Assembly (NCBI GenBank): GCA_025963265.1
Contig: JAOPUY010000206.1
Span: 1 to 11,185 of the forward strand
Direction: 5' to 3'
Length of the DNA stretch: 11,185 nucleotides
Source of the DNA: Frankiales bacterium
Lineage (GTDB): Bacteria; Actinomycetota; Actinomycetes; Mycobacteriales; Jatrophihabitantaceae
The translations under genes and the position numbers were made by a program. A model generated the notes under the pieces. That model made no database searches. It saw nothing but the letters and a program-made list of their open reading frames with translations, and was not told where the DNA came from. Of the stretch, positions 5,697 through 11,185 are shown in pieces; positions within the stretch are counted from its first letter, which is position 1; every line of letters starts with the position of its first letter.

Positions 5697-7038
5697 GCGA
5701 GCCTATGGACTCGTCCGTCTCATCGGCAATTCGGTTGGACTGATCGCCGGGCAACGGCTCGACCCGGATCCGCGCGGTGCGGCGGCCGTCCACTTCCAAA
5801 ACCTCGATCACATGGTGGTCGAACTCCACCCGGTCACCGACCTGCGGCAGCCGCCCCAGCCGGGCCATCACGAATCCGCCCGCCGTCTCATAGGGCCCGT
5901 CCGGCAGCTCGAGGTTGGTGAACTCGGCGAACTCGTCCAGGTTCAGGCGGCCGTCGAGCTCGACCACGCCGCCGGTGAGCCGTCGGGTGGCCTCGCCGTC
6001 CTCGTCGTACTCATCCCGGATGTCGCCGATCACCTCCTCGATGAGGTCCTCGAGGGTGACGATGCCGTCGGTGCCGCCGTACTCATCGACGACGATCGCC
6101 ATCTGATGCCCCTCGCGGCGCATCTCGCTGAGGGCGGCGAGCACGTTCTTCGATCCCGGCAGCACTTTGATGTCGCGGACCAGATCGGCGACCACGGCCG
6201 AGCGGTTGGGTGAGGGGCTGATTCCGGGGGCGCCGAGGATCAGGTCCCGGATGTGGACGAAACCCAGCACATCGTCGTTGCTCTGGCCGATGACCGGATA
6301 GCGCGAGTGGGGCTCGTCCGAGGCCAGTTTGATCGCGCGGCTGATCGTCATGCTGCCCTCGAGGAAGGTGACCTCGGTGCGCGAGATCATGACGTGGCTG
6401 ACCGAGCGCTCGCTCGCCGCGAAAACGTCGTCGATCAATCGGCGCTCGTCGCTGCTCAGCGACTCGTGGGCCGCCACCAGGCCGCGCAGCTCTTCCTCGC
6501 TGATCATGTCGCGACCGGCGTTCGGGTCGCCGCCAAGGATCCGGACCACCCCGTCGGTCGATTTGGAGAGCAGCCAGATCACCGGGCGCAGCACCGTCGC
6601 CATCCGCTCCAGGGACGGCCCGAAGAAGGTCGCCGCCGCCTCGGGCCGCTGCAGGGCCAGCCGCTTGGGGACCAGCTCGCCCAACACGAGCGTCACCAGC
6701 GAGATCAGCAGCGTCACCCCGACGATGCCGAGCACACTGGACGGGGTCTTGCCGAGACCGTGTGAGATCAAGGCCTTCTTGGCCGCCTCGGACAGGGTCA
6801 CCGCGCCGAACGCGGAGGACAGCAGCGCCGTCGAGGTGACGCCGATCTGGACCGCAGCCAGGAAGCGGTTCGGGTCTTCGACCAGCCGCGCGACCGCGGC
6901 GCCGCGTCGACCGGACTCGGCGAGTTGCTTGGCTTGCCCCTCGCGCAGCGACACCAACGCTATCTCGGCGGCGACGAACAGCCCCTCGATCAGGATCAAG
7001 GCCAGCACGATGAGAACGTTGAGGACGGTGCCGTTCAT
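5689..7038 (-). CDS. Hemolysin/CorC-family CNNM and CBS domain membrane protein
   Basis: A 449-residue protein of the CNNM/CorC (HlyC, YtfL-like) family, associated with magnesium or other cation export and homeostasis. The order of domains is standard. Residues 1-175 form the DUF21/CNNM membrane domain, with helices near 6-30, 66-82, 103-125 and 145-158 and the FVAAEIALVSL motif (21-31). A CBS pair follows: VMISRTEVTFLEG to LGFVHIRDLIL (216-268) and DIKVLPGSKNVLAALSEMRR to IVTLEDLIEEVIGDI (289-340). The CorC_HlyC domain is at about 356-430 (GGVVELDGRLNLDEF, TAGGFVMARLGRLPQVGD). The ATG at 7038 is chosen because it opens with MNGTVLNVLIVLALILIEG. An AGGAGGGG lies 12 bases upstream, somewhat far. 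The open frame continues much further upstream, but that part is antisense to galE and not real. It is divergent from galE and upstream of trpS. Substrate ion is unproven. Confidence 0.93.
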   Translation of the reverse strand: MNGTVLNVLIVLALILIEGLFVAAEIALVSLREGQAKQLAESGRRGAAVARLVEDPNRFLAAVQIGVTSTALLSSAFGAVTLSEAAKKALISHGLGKTPSSVLGIVGVTLLISLVTLVLGELVPKRLALQRPEAAATFFGPSLERMATVLRPVIWLLSKSTDGVVRILGGDPNAGRDMISEEELRGLVAAHESLSSDERRLIDDVFAASERSVSHVMISRTEVTFLEGSMTISRAIKLASDEPHSRYPVIGQSNDDVLGFVHIRDLILGAPGISPSPNRSAVVADLVRDIKVLPGSKNVLAALSEMRREGHQMAIVVDEYGGTDGIVTLEDLIEEVIGDIRDEYDEDGEATRRLTGGVVELDGRLNLDEFAEFTNLELPDGPYETAGGFVMARLGRLPQVGDRVEFDHHVIEVLEVDGRRTARIRVEPLPGDQSNRIADETDESIGSLK

Positions 7039-7080
7039 GGCGAATCCGTTCCCCTCCTGAGTCAGTCCGTTGCCGGTATG

Positions 7081-7100
7081 CCTCGAGTGTAAGGTCGAGG
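7081..7100. promoter_or_regulatory. Inverted repeat with -10-like boxes between the CNNM gene and galE
   Basis: The arms CCTCGA (7081-7086) and TCGAGG (7095-7100) are perfect inverted copies around an 8-base centre. TANNNT-type boxes overlap the dyad on both strands: TACACT on the minus strand (7091-7086), toward the CNNM gene, and TAAGGT on the plus strand (7090-7095), toward galE. The layout suits an operator or a shared divergent promoter. I cannot name a regulator and no well-spaced -35 is convincing. The rest of the 129-bp intergenic space shows only the CNNM ribosome site at 7051-7058. Confidence 0.35.
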
Positions 7101-7167
7101 ACTCGGCCCGACCGCCAAAATGCTGCAAACGAGCCACATCGACCACTACCAAAGACGGGTTCCACGG

Positions 7168-8133
7168 ATGCGCGTGATGGTCACCGGCGGAGCCGGCTAC
7201 ATAGGCAGCGTGGTGTCGGCGACGTTGCTCGCGGCCGGGCACGAGGTCACCGTGCTGGACGATCTGTCGACCGGTCACCGGGACGCGGTCCCCGCGGCGG
7301 CCCATTTCGCTCCGACCTCGATCACCCGGGCCGAACCGGTGCTGCGGGACAACGGGATCGAGGCGGTCGTGCACTGCGCGGCGAAGTCCCTGGTCGCTGA
7401 GTCGGTGCAGTCGCCGCAACTGTATTGGGACAACAACGTCGGCGGTTCGCTCGCCTTGCTGGAGGCCATGCGCGCAGCCGGCGTCCGGCGGATCGTGTTC
7501 TCCTCCACCGCCGCCGTCTACGGCCAGGCGGCCGAGGTCCCCATCCTGGAGTCCGCCGCCGCGGCTCCGAGCAACCCCTACGGCGCCAGCAAGCTCGCGG
7601 TGGACCACATGCTGACCAGCTATGCCGTCGCCTACGGGTTCAGCGCGGTGAGCCTGCGGTACTTCAACGTGGCCGGCGCCCTCTTGTCGCCCGACGTGCA
7701 GCTGGGCGAGCGGCATGCCACCGAGACCCACCTGATCCCGATCGCCCTTCAGGTCGTGGCCGGCGAGCGACCCGAGCTGGCGATCTACTGGACGGCCTAC
7801 CCGACGCCGGACGGCACCTGTGTCCGCGACTACATCCATGTGCGCGACCTGGCCGAGGCCCACCTGCGCGCGCTCGATTGGACGGGGACGGCCGGCGCGG
7901 AGCATTTGGTCTGCAACCTGGGCTCGGGGCAGGGCAACTCGGTCCGCGAGGTCCTCGACGCGGTGCAGGCTGTGACCGGGACGGCGCCAGCCGTTCGGGA
8001 GGCCCCGAACCGGGCCGGCGACCCGGCGGTGCTGATCGCGTCCAACACCCGAGCCCGCGCGGTGCTGGGCTGGAGCCCGACCCGCAGCCTGAACGAGATG
8101 GTGGGCGACGCCTGGCGGTTCAGCCGGGCCTAG
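7168..8133 (+). CDS. galE: UDP-glucose 4-epimerase
   Basis: An extended short-chain dehydrogenase/reductase that interconverts UDP-glucose and UDP-galactose with tightly bound NAD, feeding cell-wall or exopolysaccharide synthesis. The 321-residue product has the NAD-binding G7-G-A-G10-Y-I-G13 after MRVMVT, the FSSTAAVYG strand (111-119), the catalytic Y138-G-A-S-K142, YFNVAGA (165-171), THLIPIALQ (187-195) and the C-terminal TPDGTCVRDYIHVRDLAEAHL (213-233). I set the start at ATG 7168, since MRVMVTGGAGYIGS is the family N-terminus; the in-frame ATG at 7120 would add 16 residues unlike any epimerase. The ribosome site is weak. Residues 206-211 read I-Y-W-T-A-Y where GalE proteins normally show a Phe-Gly-x-Asp-Tyr pattern, a notable change near the UDP-sugar site. 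No galT or galK is adjacent, so a biosynthetic role is likelier than galactose use. A related UDP-sugar epimerase is a possible alternative. Confidence 0.93.
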   Translation: MRVMVTGGAGYIGSVVSATLLAAGHEVTVLDDLSTGHRDAVPAAAHFAPTSITRAEPVLRDNGIEAVVHCAAKSLVAESVQSPQLYWDNNVGGSLALLEAMRAAGVRRIVFSSTAAVYGQAAEVPILESAAAAPSNPYGASKLAVDHMLTSYAVAYGFSAVSLRYFNVAGALLSPDVQLGERHATETHLIPIALQVVAGERPELAIYWTAYPTPDGTCVRDYIHVRDLAEAHLRALDWTGTAGAEHLVCNLGSGQGNSVREVLDAVQAVTGTAPAVREAPNRAGDPAVLIASNTRARAVLGWSPTRSLNEMVGDAWRFSRA

Positions 8134-8166
8134 TCGTTCCACCCGGCCACGTCGTTCCACCGGGCC
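8133..8166. repeat. Two-copy short direct repeat just after galE
   Basis: GTCGTTCCACCCGGCC (8133-8148) recurs as GTCGTTCCACCGGGCC (8151-8166), 15 of 16 identical, with an 18-base period. The first base is the last base of the galE TAG stop. It lies between the stop and the terminator hairpin. It may be a small replication-slippage duplication; no function is evident. Confidence 0.75.
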
Positions 8167-8176
8167 GCCCGAGAAC

Positions 8177-8199
8177 GCGTCCCCGCGGGGACGCTTTTT
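8177..8199 (+). terminator. Rho-independent terminator of galE
   Basis: GCGTCCCCGCGGGGACGC (8177-8194) is a perfect palindrome able to form a GC-rich stem of seven pairs with a CGCG loop, followed at once by TTTTT (8195-8199). It lies 43 bases after the galE stop. The opposite strand has no T run after the stem, so it should end plus-strand transcripts only. The remaining bases up to 8262 show nothing else. Confidence 0.88.
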
Positions 8200-8262
8200 C
8201 GGCCGGGCGGACGGACGATCCTGACAAGACGGGTGAATTTTCGACGCAATAACCGGGGCCGG

Positions 8263-9246
8263 CTACCACTTGTCGTGCACGAGCGGCCGAATCAGCTCCT
8301 CGTACAACTGGCTGATCTCGGCCCGGGTCTGCTCCGACAGCGGCGGCGCGGAAGCGGCGGCGGCATTGGCCTGCGCCTGACCGACCGAGCTCGCCCCGGG
8401 GATCACCGTCGTGACGCCCGGCTGATCGATGATCCAGCGCAGCGCGAGGGCCGACGGCGGCTGGCCCGCGCGCTGGGCGATCTCGCTGAAGCGAGCCGCC
8501 GCGTCGACCCCGAGGTCGAAGGGGATGCCGGCGAACGTCTCGCCCACGTCAAAGGCCTCGCCGTGCCGGTTGAACTGCCGGTGATCGGTCGGGGCGAAGG
8601 TCGTCGAGTGGCTGAACTTGCCGCTGAGCAGGCCGGAGGCCAAGGGCACCCGGGCGATCACCGCGACGCCGGCGTTCACGGCGGCCGGCAGCACCTGCTC
8701 GAGCGGCTTCTGCCGGAACGCGTTCAGGATGATCTGGACGCTGGCCACGCCTTGGCGGCTAATCGCCGTCAACGCCTGCTCGCACGTCTCGACGCTGACC
8801 CCGTAGGCGGCGACGCGATCTTCGGCGACCAGGGTGTCTAGCGCGTCGAAGACCTCGTCGGAGAAGAACACCTGAGTCGGCGGGCAATGCAGCTGCACGA
8901 GGTCGAGCCGCTCGACGCCGAGGTTGGCTCGAGACCGGTCGGTCCAGGTCCGGAAGTTGGCCAGGACGTAGTTCTCCTCGAGCTGGGCGACCCGACGACC
9001 CATCTTGGTGAAGACCGTGAGCGGCCCCTGCGATCGGAATTGCCCGATCAGCGACTCGCTGCGTCCGTCGCCGTAGACGTCGGCGGTGTCGAACAGGCTC
9101 ACCCCGGAGGCGGTCGAGGCGCTCATGATCTCGGTGGCGGTGGCGGGGTCGACATCGCCCCAGTCACCGCCCAACTGCCAGGTTCCCAGCCCGACCACGG
9201 ACACGTCGTAGGGCAATCGGGCGGCAGTGCGCGATGGCATGGTCAC
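8263..9246 (-). CDS. Aldo/keto reductase
   Basis: A cytoplasmic (alpha/beta)8-barrel NADPH-dependent oxidoreductase of the aldo/keto reductase superfamily, 327 residues from the chosen start. The catalytic tetrad is complete: D53 and Y58 in LFDTADVYGDGRSE, K81 in VFTKMGRR and H120 in DLVQLHCPP. The cofactor-phosphate region near the C-terminus is IPGASSVGQAQANAAA. The N-terminal strand VSVVGLGTWQLGG matches the subgroup that includes YajO- and PhdYeHn-like reductases. I prefer GTG 9246: GGAGG (9255-9259) is eight bases upstream. ATG 9240, two codons later, has a 14-base gap to the same site, and ATG 9294 would run a non-family N-terminus through the sbcD promoter. The gene diverges from sbcD with 63 bp between starts and is convergent with galE. 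The substrate cannot be deduced from context. Confidence 0.93.
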   Translation of the reverse strand: MTMPSRTAARLPYDVSVVGLGTWQLGGDWGDVDPATATEIMSASTASGVSLFDTADVYGDGRSESLIGQFRSQGPLTVFTKMGRRVAQLEENYVLANFRTWTDRSRANLGVERLDLVQLHCPPTQVFFSDEVFDALDTLVAEDRVAAYGVSVETCEQALTAISRQGVASVQIILNAFRQKPLEQVLPAAVNAGVAVIARVPLASGLLSGKFSHSTTFAPTDHRQFNRHGEAFDVGETFAGIPFDLGVDAAARFSEIAQRAGQPPSALALRWIIDQPGVTTVIPGASSVGQAQANAAAASAPPLSEQTRAEISQLYEELIRPLVHDKW

Positions 9247-9270
9247 CCGCCCATCCTCCACTCCGCGAGC

Positions 9271-9283
9271 CAGAACGGTTCTG
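9271..9283. promoter_or_regulatory. Perfect palindrome CAGAAC-G-GTTCTG upstream of sbcD
   Basis: Six-base arms are separated by one base, in the 63-bp divergent region between the aldo/keto reductase gene and sbcD. Its right arm overlaps the first three bases of the presumed -35 element of the sbcD promoter, so a bound protein could affect both genes. It contains GAAC and GTTC half-sites but not the spacing of a LexA box. A chance palindrome is possible. Confidence 0.4.
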
Positions 9284-9303
9284 TCGGCGCCCACTTGTAG
9301 GTT
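9281..9303 (+). promoter_or_regulatory. PafBC-type (RecA-independent DNA damage) promoter of sbcDC
   Basis: The sequence reads CTGTCGGCG (9281-9289), eight bases, then TAGGTT (9298-9303). The mycobacterial RecA-independent damage promoter, bound by PafBC, is tTGTCRGTG-N8-TAnnnT. The upstream block matches at seven of nine positions, the spacer is exactly eight, and the -10 matches fully. The sbcD ATG follows the -10 by six bases, so the mRNA is probably leaderless. The gene served, a DNA double-strand-break nuclease, fits the regulon. Confidence 0.6.
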
Positions 9304-9309
9304 TTACTC

Positions 9310-10470
9310 ATGCGGTTTCTGCACACCTCCGACTGGCACCTAGGGCGCACGTTGCACAACGTCGACCTCTTGGGCGCCCAGCGGGCTGTGCTGCGCCAGA
9401 TCGTCGACCTGACGGCCGAGCCGCCGGACGGAATCGCGGTCGACGCCGTCGTGATCGCCGGCGACGTCTACGACCGGGCGGTGCCACCGGTCGAGGCGGT
9501 GACGCTGTTCGACGAGACGCTGGCCGCGCTCAGCCAGCTGACGACGGTCATCGTGACTTCGGGCAATCACGACTCAGCCGTCCGGCTCGGCTTCGGCTCC
9601 GCCTTGTTCACCGATCGGCTGCACATCCGGGCCGAGCTCAGCTCCATCGGCTCCCCGGTGCTCGTGGCCGGCGTCGCGTTCTACCCCATCCCCTACCTCG
9701 ACCCCGATGTCGCCCGGGTCAGCCTCGCGGCGGTCGACGGCGAGCCGCTCGAGCGCTCCCACCAAGCCGTGATGGCGGCCGCGGTCAACCGCATCCGCGA
9801 CGATCTGGCCACTCGGCCGGCCGGCACCCGCGCCGTCGCCGTCGCCCACGCGTTCGTCGTCGGCGGCGCGGCCAGCGAGAGCGAGCGCTCCATCGTCGTT
9901 GGCGGTGTCGATCACATCGCGGCCGGCACGTTTGCGGGCCTGGACTACGTCGCGTTGGGTCACCTGCACGGCGCGCAACGCGCCACCGGCGATCCGGAAA
10001 CCACTTTGCGCTACAGCGGCTCGCCCCTGCGATACTCCTTCTCCGAGCGGCAGCAGGCCAAGTCCGTGACCCTGGTCGACGTGCCCACGGTCGGTCCGGT
10101 CTCGACGACGACGGTCGCGCTGCGGCAGCCGCGGGAGATGGCCGACCTGACGGGGTCGCTGCAGGACTTGACGACGCAGCCGCGCTTCGAGGCCCACGTT
10201 GAAGACTGGGTCCGGGTGACGGTCACTGACCGCGCGCGCCCCGAGCAGATGTTTGATCGGATCAAATCGCGCTTTCCCCATGCGCTTCAGGTGTTTCACG
10301 CCCCCGAGGGCGCCGGTGGGGTCGAGCGGAACTCGGTTGAGCGGGTAGAGCTGAGCGGCCGCGAGCTCGGAGCCGACTTCATCGCCTACGTGACCCGGGT
10401 GCCGGCCGACGAGACCGAGCTCGACCTGTTCGAAAGCGCCTACGCCCTCGCCGCGGAGCGCTCCGGATGA
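9310..10470 (+). CDS. sbcD: Exonuclease SbcCD, nuclease subunit SbcD (Mre11 homologue)
   Basis: The metallophosphoesterase subunit of the SbcCD complex, a Mn-dependent 3'-5' exonuclease and hairpin/endonuclease that clears palindromic structures and processes DNA ends with the SbcC ATPase. The 386-residue protein shows the five calcineurin-like motifs: D8-W-H10-L-G, GD52VYDR, GN86H87DS, AH180AF and G-H218-L-H220-G, followed by RYSGSPLRYSFSE (234-246), typical of SbcD. A capping domain fills the C-terminal third and is less conserved. The ATG at 9310 opens with MRFLHTSDWHLGR, the standard N-terminus, and sits six bases after the -10 box without a ribosome site. The gene overlaps sbcC by four bases (ATGA), so the two subunits are translationally coupled. 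Function and name are secure. Confidence 0.97.
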   Translation: MRFLHTSDWHLGRTLHNVDLLGAQRAVLRQIVDLTAEPPDGIAVDAVVIAGDVYDRAVPPVEAVTLFDETLAALSQLTTVIVTSGNHDSAVRLGFGSALFTDRLHIRAELSSIGSPVLVAGVAFYPIPYLDPDVARVSLAAVDGEPLERSHQAVMAAAVNRIRDDLATRPAGTRAVAVAHAFVVGGAASESERSIVVGGVDHIAAGTFAGLDYVALGHLHGAQRATGDPETTLRYSGSPLRYSFSERQQAKSVTLVDVPTVGPVSTTTVALRQPREMADLTGSLQDLTTQPRFEAHVEDWVRVTVTDRARPEQMFDRIKSRFPHALQVFHAPEGAGGVERNSVERVELSGRELGADFIAYVTRVPADETELDLFESAYALAAERSG

Positions 10471-11185
10471 GGCTTCACCGGCTGCGGCTCACGGCCATCG
10501 GGCCGTTTCGAGATCAAGTCGAGCTCGACTTCTCCCGGCTCGGCTCGAGCGGCTTGTTCCTGCTGGAAGGCCCGACCGGATCAGGCAAAACCACGATCAT
10601 CGACGCCATCTCCTTCGCCCTGTACGGGCGGGTGGCCCAGGTCTCGGCGACCGGCGAGCGGCTGCGCTCCCACCACGCCGATCCTCGCACCGAGCCGGTG
10701 GTGGAGCTGGTCTTCGAGACCCAGAACGGCATCTTTCGGATCCGGCGCACGCCGACGCATGACCGGCCCAAACGCGGGGGCGCGGGCACGACGAAGGTGC
10801 AGGGCTCAATCAAGCTCTGGCGGGTCACCTCGCCCGACGACCTTGACGCCGGCGAGCCGATCTCGACTCGGGTGGCCGAGGCCGACGATGAAATCCTGCG
10901 GGCGGTCGGGCTCAATCACGCCCAGTTCGTGCAGACGATGGTCCTGCCGCAAGGCGAGTTCGCCAATTTCCTCCGATCCAAGACCGATGACAAGCGGGCT
11001 TTGCTGCAAAAGCTTTTCGGGACCGAGCTGGTGGCCGCGCTCCAGCAGGAGTTGATCGATGGCCGACGCCGGGCCGAGCTGCGTCGGGCCGAGACGGCGG
11101 CCGAGATCGGCCGGGCCGCCCATGCCTTCGCCCACATCGCCCGACTGGAGGCCGAGGCGGCGGCCGCACTGGATTCCGCGGCGAC
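10467..11185 (+). CDS. sbcC: Exonuclease SbcCD, ATPase subunit SbcC (Rad50 homologue), N-terminal part
   Basis: The SMC-like ATPase partner of SbcD. Only the first 239 codons are in the window; a full SbcC is usually around 1000 residues, so most of the coiled coil, the zinc hook and the Walker B half lie beyond the edge. Visible are MRLHRLRLTAIGPFRDQVELDF (first 22 residues, the family start), Walker A GPTGSGKTT (35-43) followed by IIDAISFALYGR, and the Q-loop region VLPQGEFANFLRSKTDDK (159-176). From about residue 180 the sequence turns into Glu/Arg/Ala/Leu-rich heptads, the beginning of the coiled coil. The ATG overlaps the sbcD stop (ATGA), and the frame stays open to the window end. Confidence 0.96.
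   Translation, partial: MRLHRLRLTAIGPFRDQVELDFSRLGSSGLFLLEGPTGSGKTTIIDAISFALYGRVAQVSATGERLRSHHADPRTEPVVELVFETQNGIFRIRRTPTHDRPKRGGAGTTKVQGSIKLWRVTSPDDLDAGEPISTRVAEADDEILRAVGLNHAQFVQTMVLPQGEFANFLRSKTDDKRALLQKLFGTELVAALQQELIDGRRRAELRRAETAAEIGRAAHAFAHIARLEAEAAAALDSAA

Noticed and set aside
7039..8160. Long minus-strand open frame extending the CNNM gene upstream through galE
   Set aside because: It is antisense to galE, has no domain resemblance and is Arg/Gly/His-rich in the way of noncoding frames in high-GC DNA. The real protein starts with a hydrophobic helix at 7038.
9271..9283. LexA (SOS) box upstream of sbcD
   Set aside because: The actinobacterial SOS box is TCGAAC-N4-GTTCGA type. Here GAAC and GTTC are one base apart and the outer bases do not fit, so the spacing is wrong.
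1..11185. CRISPR array, mobile element, toxin-antitoxin pair or defence island
   Set aside because: No regularly spaced repeats, transposase, integrase, terminal inverted repeats or small paired genes are seen; the genes are mostly housekeeping with uniform codon use.

Overview
The window is ordinary high-GC chromosomal DNA of an actinobacterium. Supporting signs are strong G/C preference at third codon positions, an F420-type PPOX enzyme, an SCO4848-family membrane protein, start codons lying six bases behind TANNNT -10 boxes (leaderless style), and a PafBC-like damage promoter. I cannot place it below phylum or order level. It is packed with genes: no stretch above 300 bases lacks one, and I see no tRNA, rRNA, transposon, prophage or CRISPR array.

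Left part (1-1827): the 3' end of sdhB (succinate dehydrogenase iron-sulfur subunit) meets a convergent gene for an Rv2061-like PPOX enzyme two bases away. A COG3910-like AAA/ABC-type ATPase follows. Its 3' end overlaps tail to tail with a small two-helix SCO4848-family membrane protein.

Centre (1862-7038): a membrane-anchored D-Ala-D-Ala carboxypeptidase on the plus strand runs about 80 bp into the 3' end of a minus-strand block. Read in its own direction, that block is a CNNM/CBS/CorC transporter-like protein, then trpS, a 2'-5' RNA ligase-like 2H phosphoesterase and a YihY/BrkB membrane protein. The last three are separated by only 1 and 3 bases and are very probably co-transcribed. The CNNM gene is separated from trpS by 42 bp that hold an imperfect 21-bp tandem duplication.

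Right part (7039-11185): galE is divergent from the CNNM gene and is followed by a clear intrinsic terminator. A minus-strand aldo/keto reductase comes next. Divergent from it lie sbcD and the start of sbcC (cut by the window edge), joined by an ATGA overlap and preceded by a promoter resembling the PafBC (LexA/RecA-independent) DNA-damage motif, with the ATG six bases after the -10.

Most genes are housekeeping: respiration, peptidoglycan trimming, tRNA charging, sugar nucleotides and DNA repair. I found no convincing undescribed multi-gene system. The best leads are the damage-type promoter of sbcDC, the antisense-encoded hydrophobic/basic tails of the carboxypeptidase and YihY genes, the trpS/2H-phosphoesterase coupling, two short tandem duplications beside stop codons, and an unusual substitution pair in GalE.
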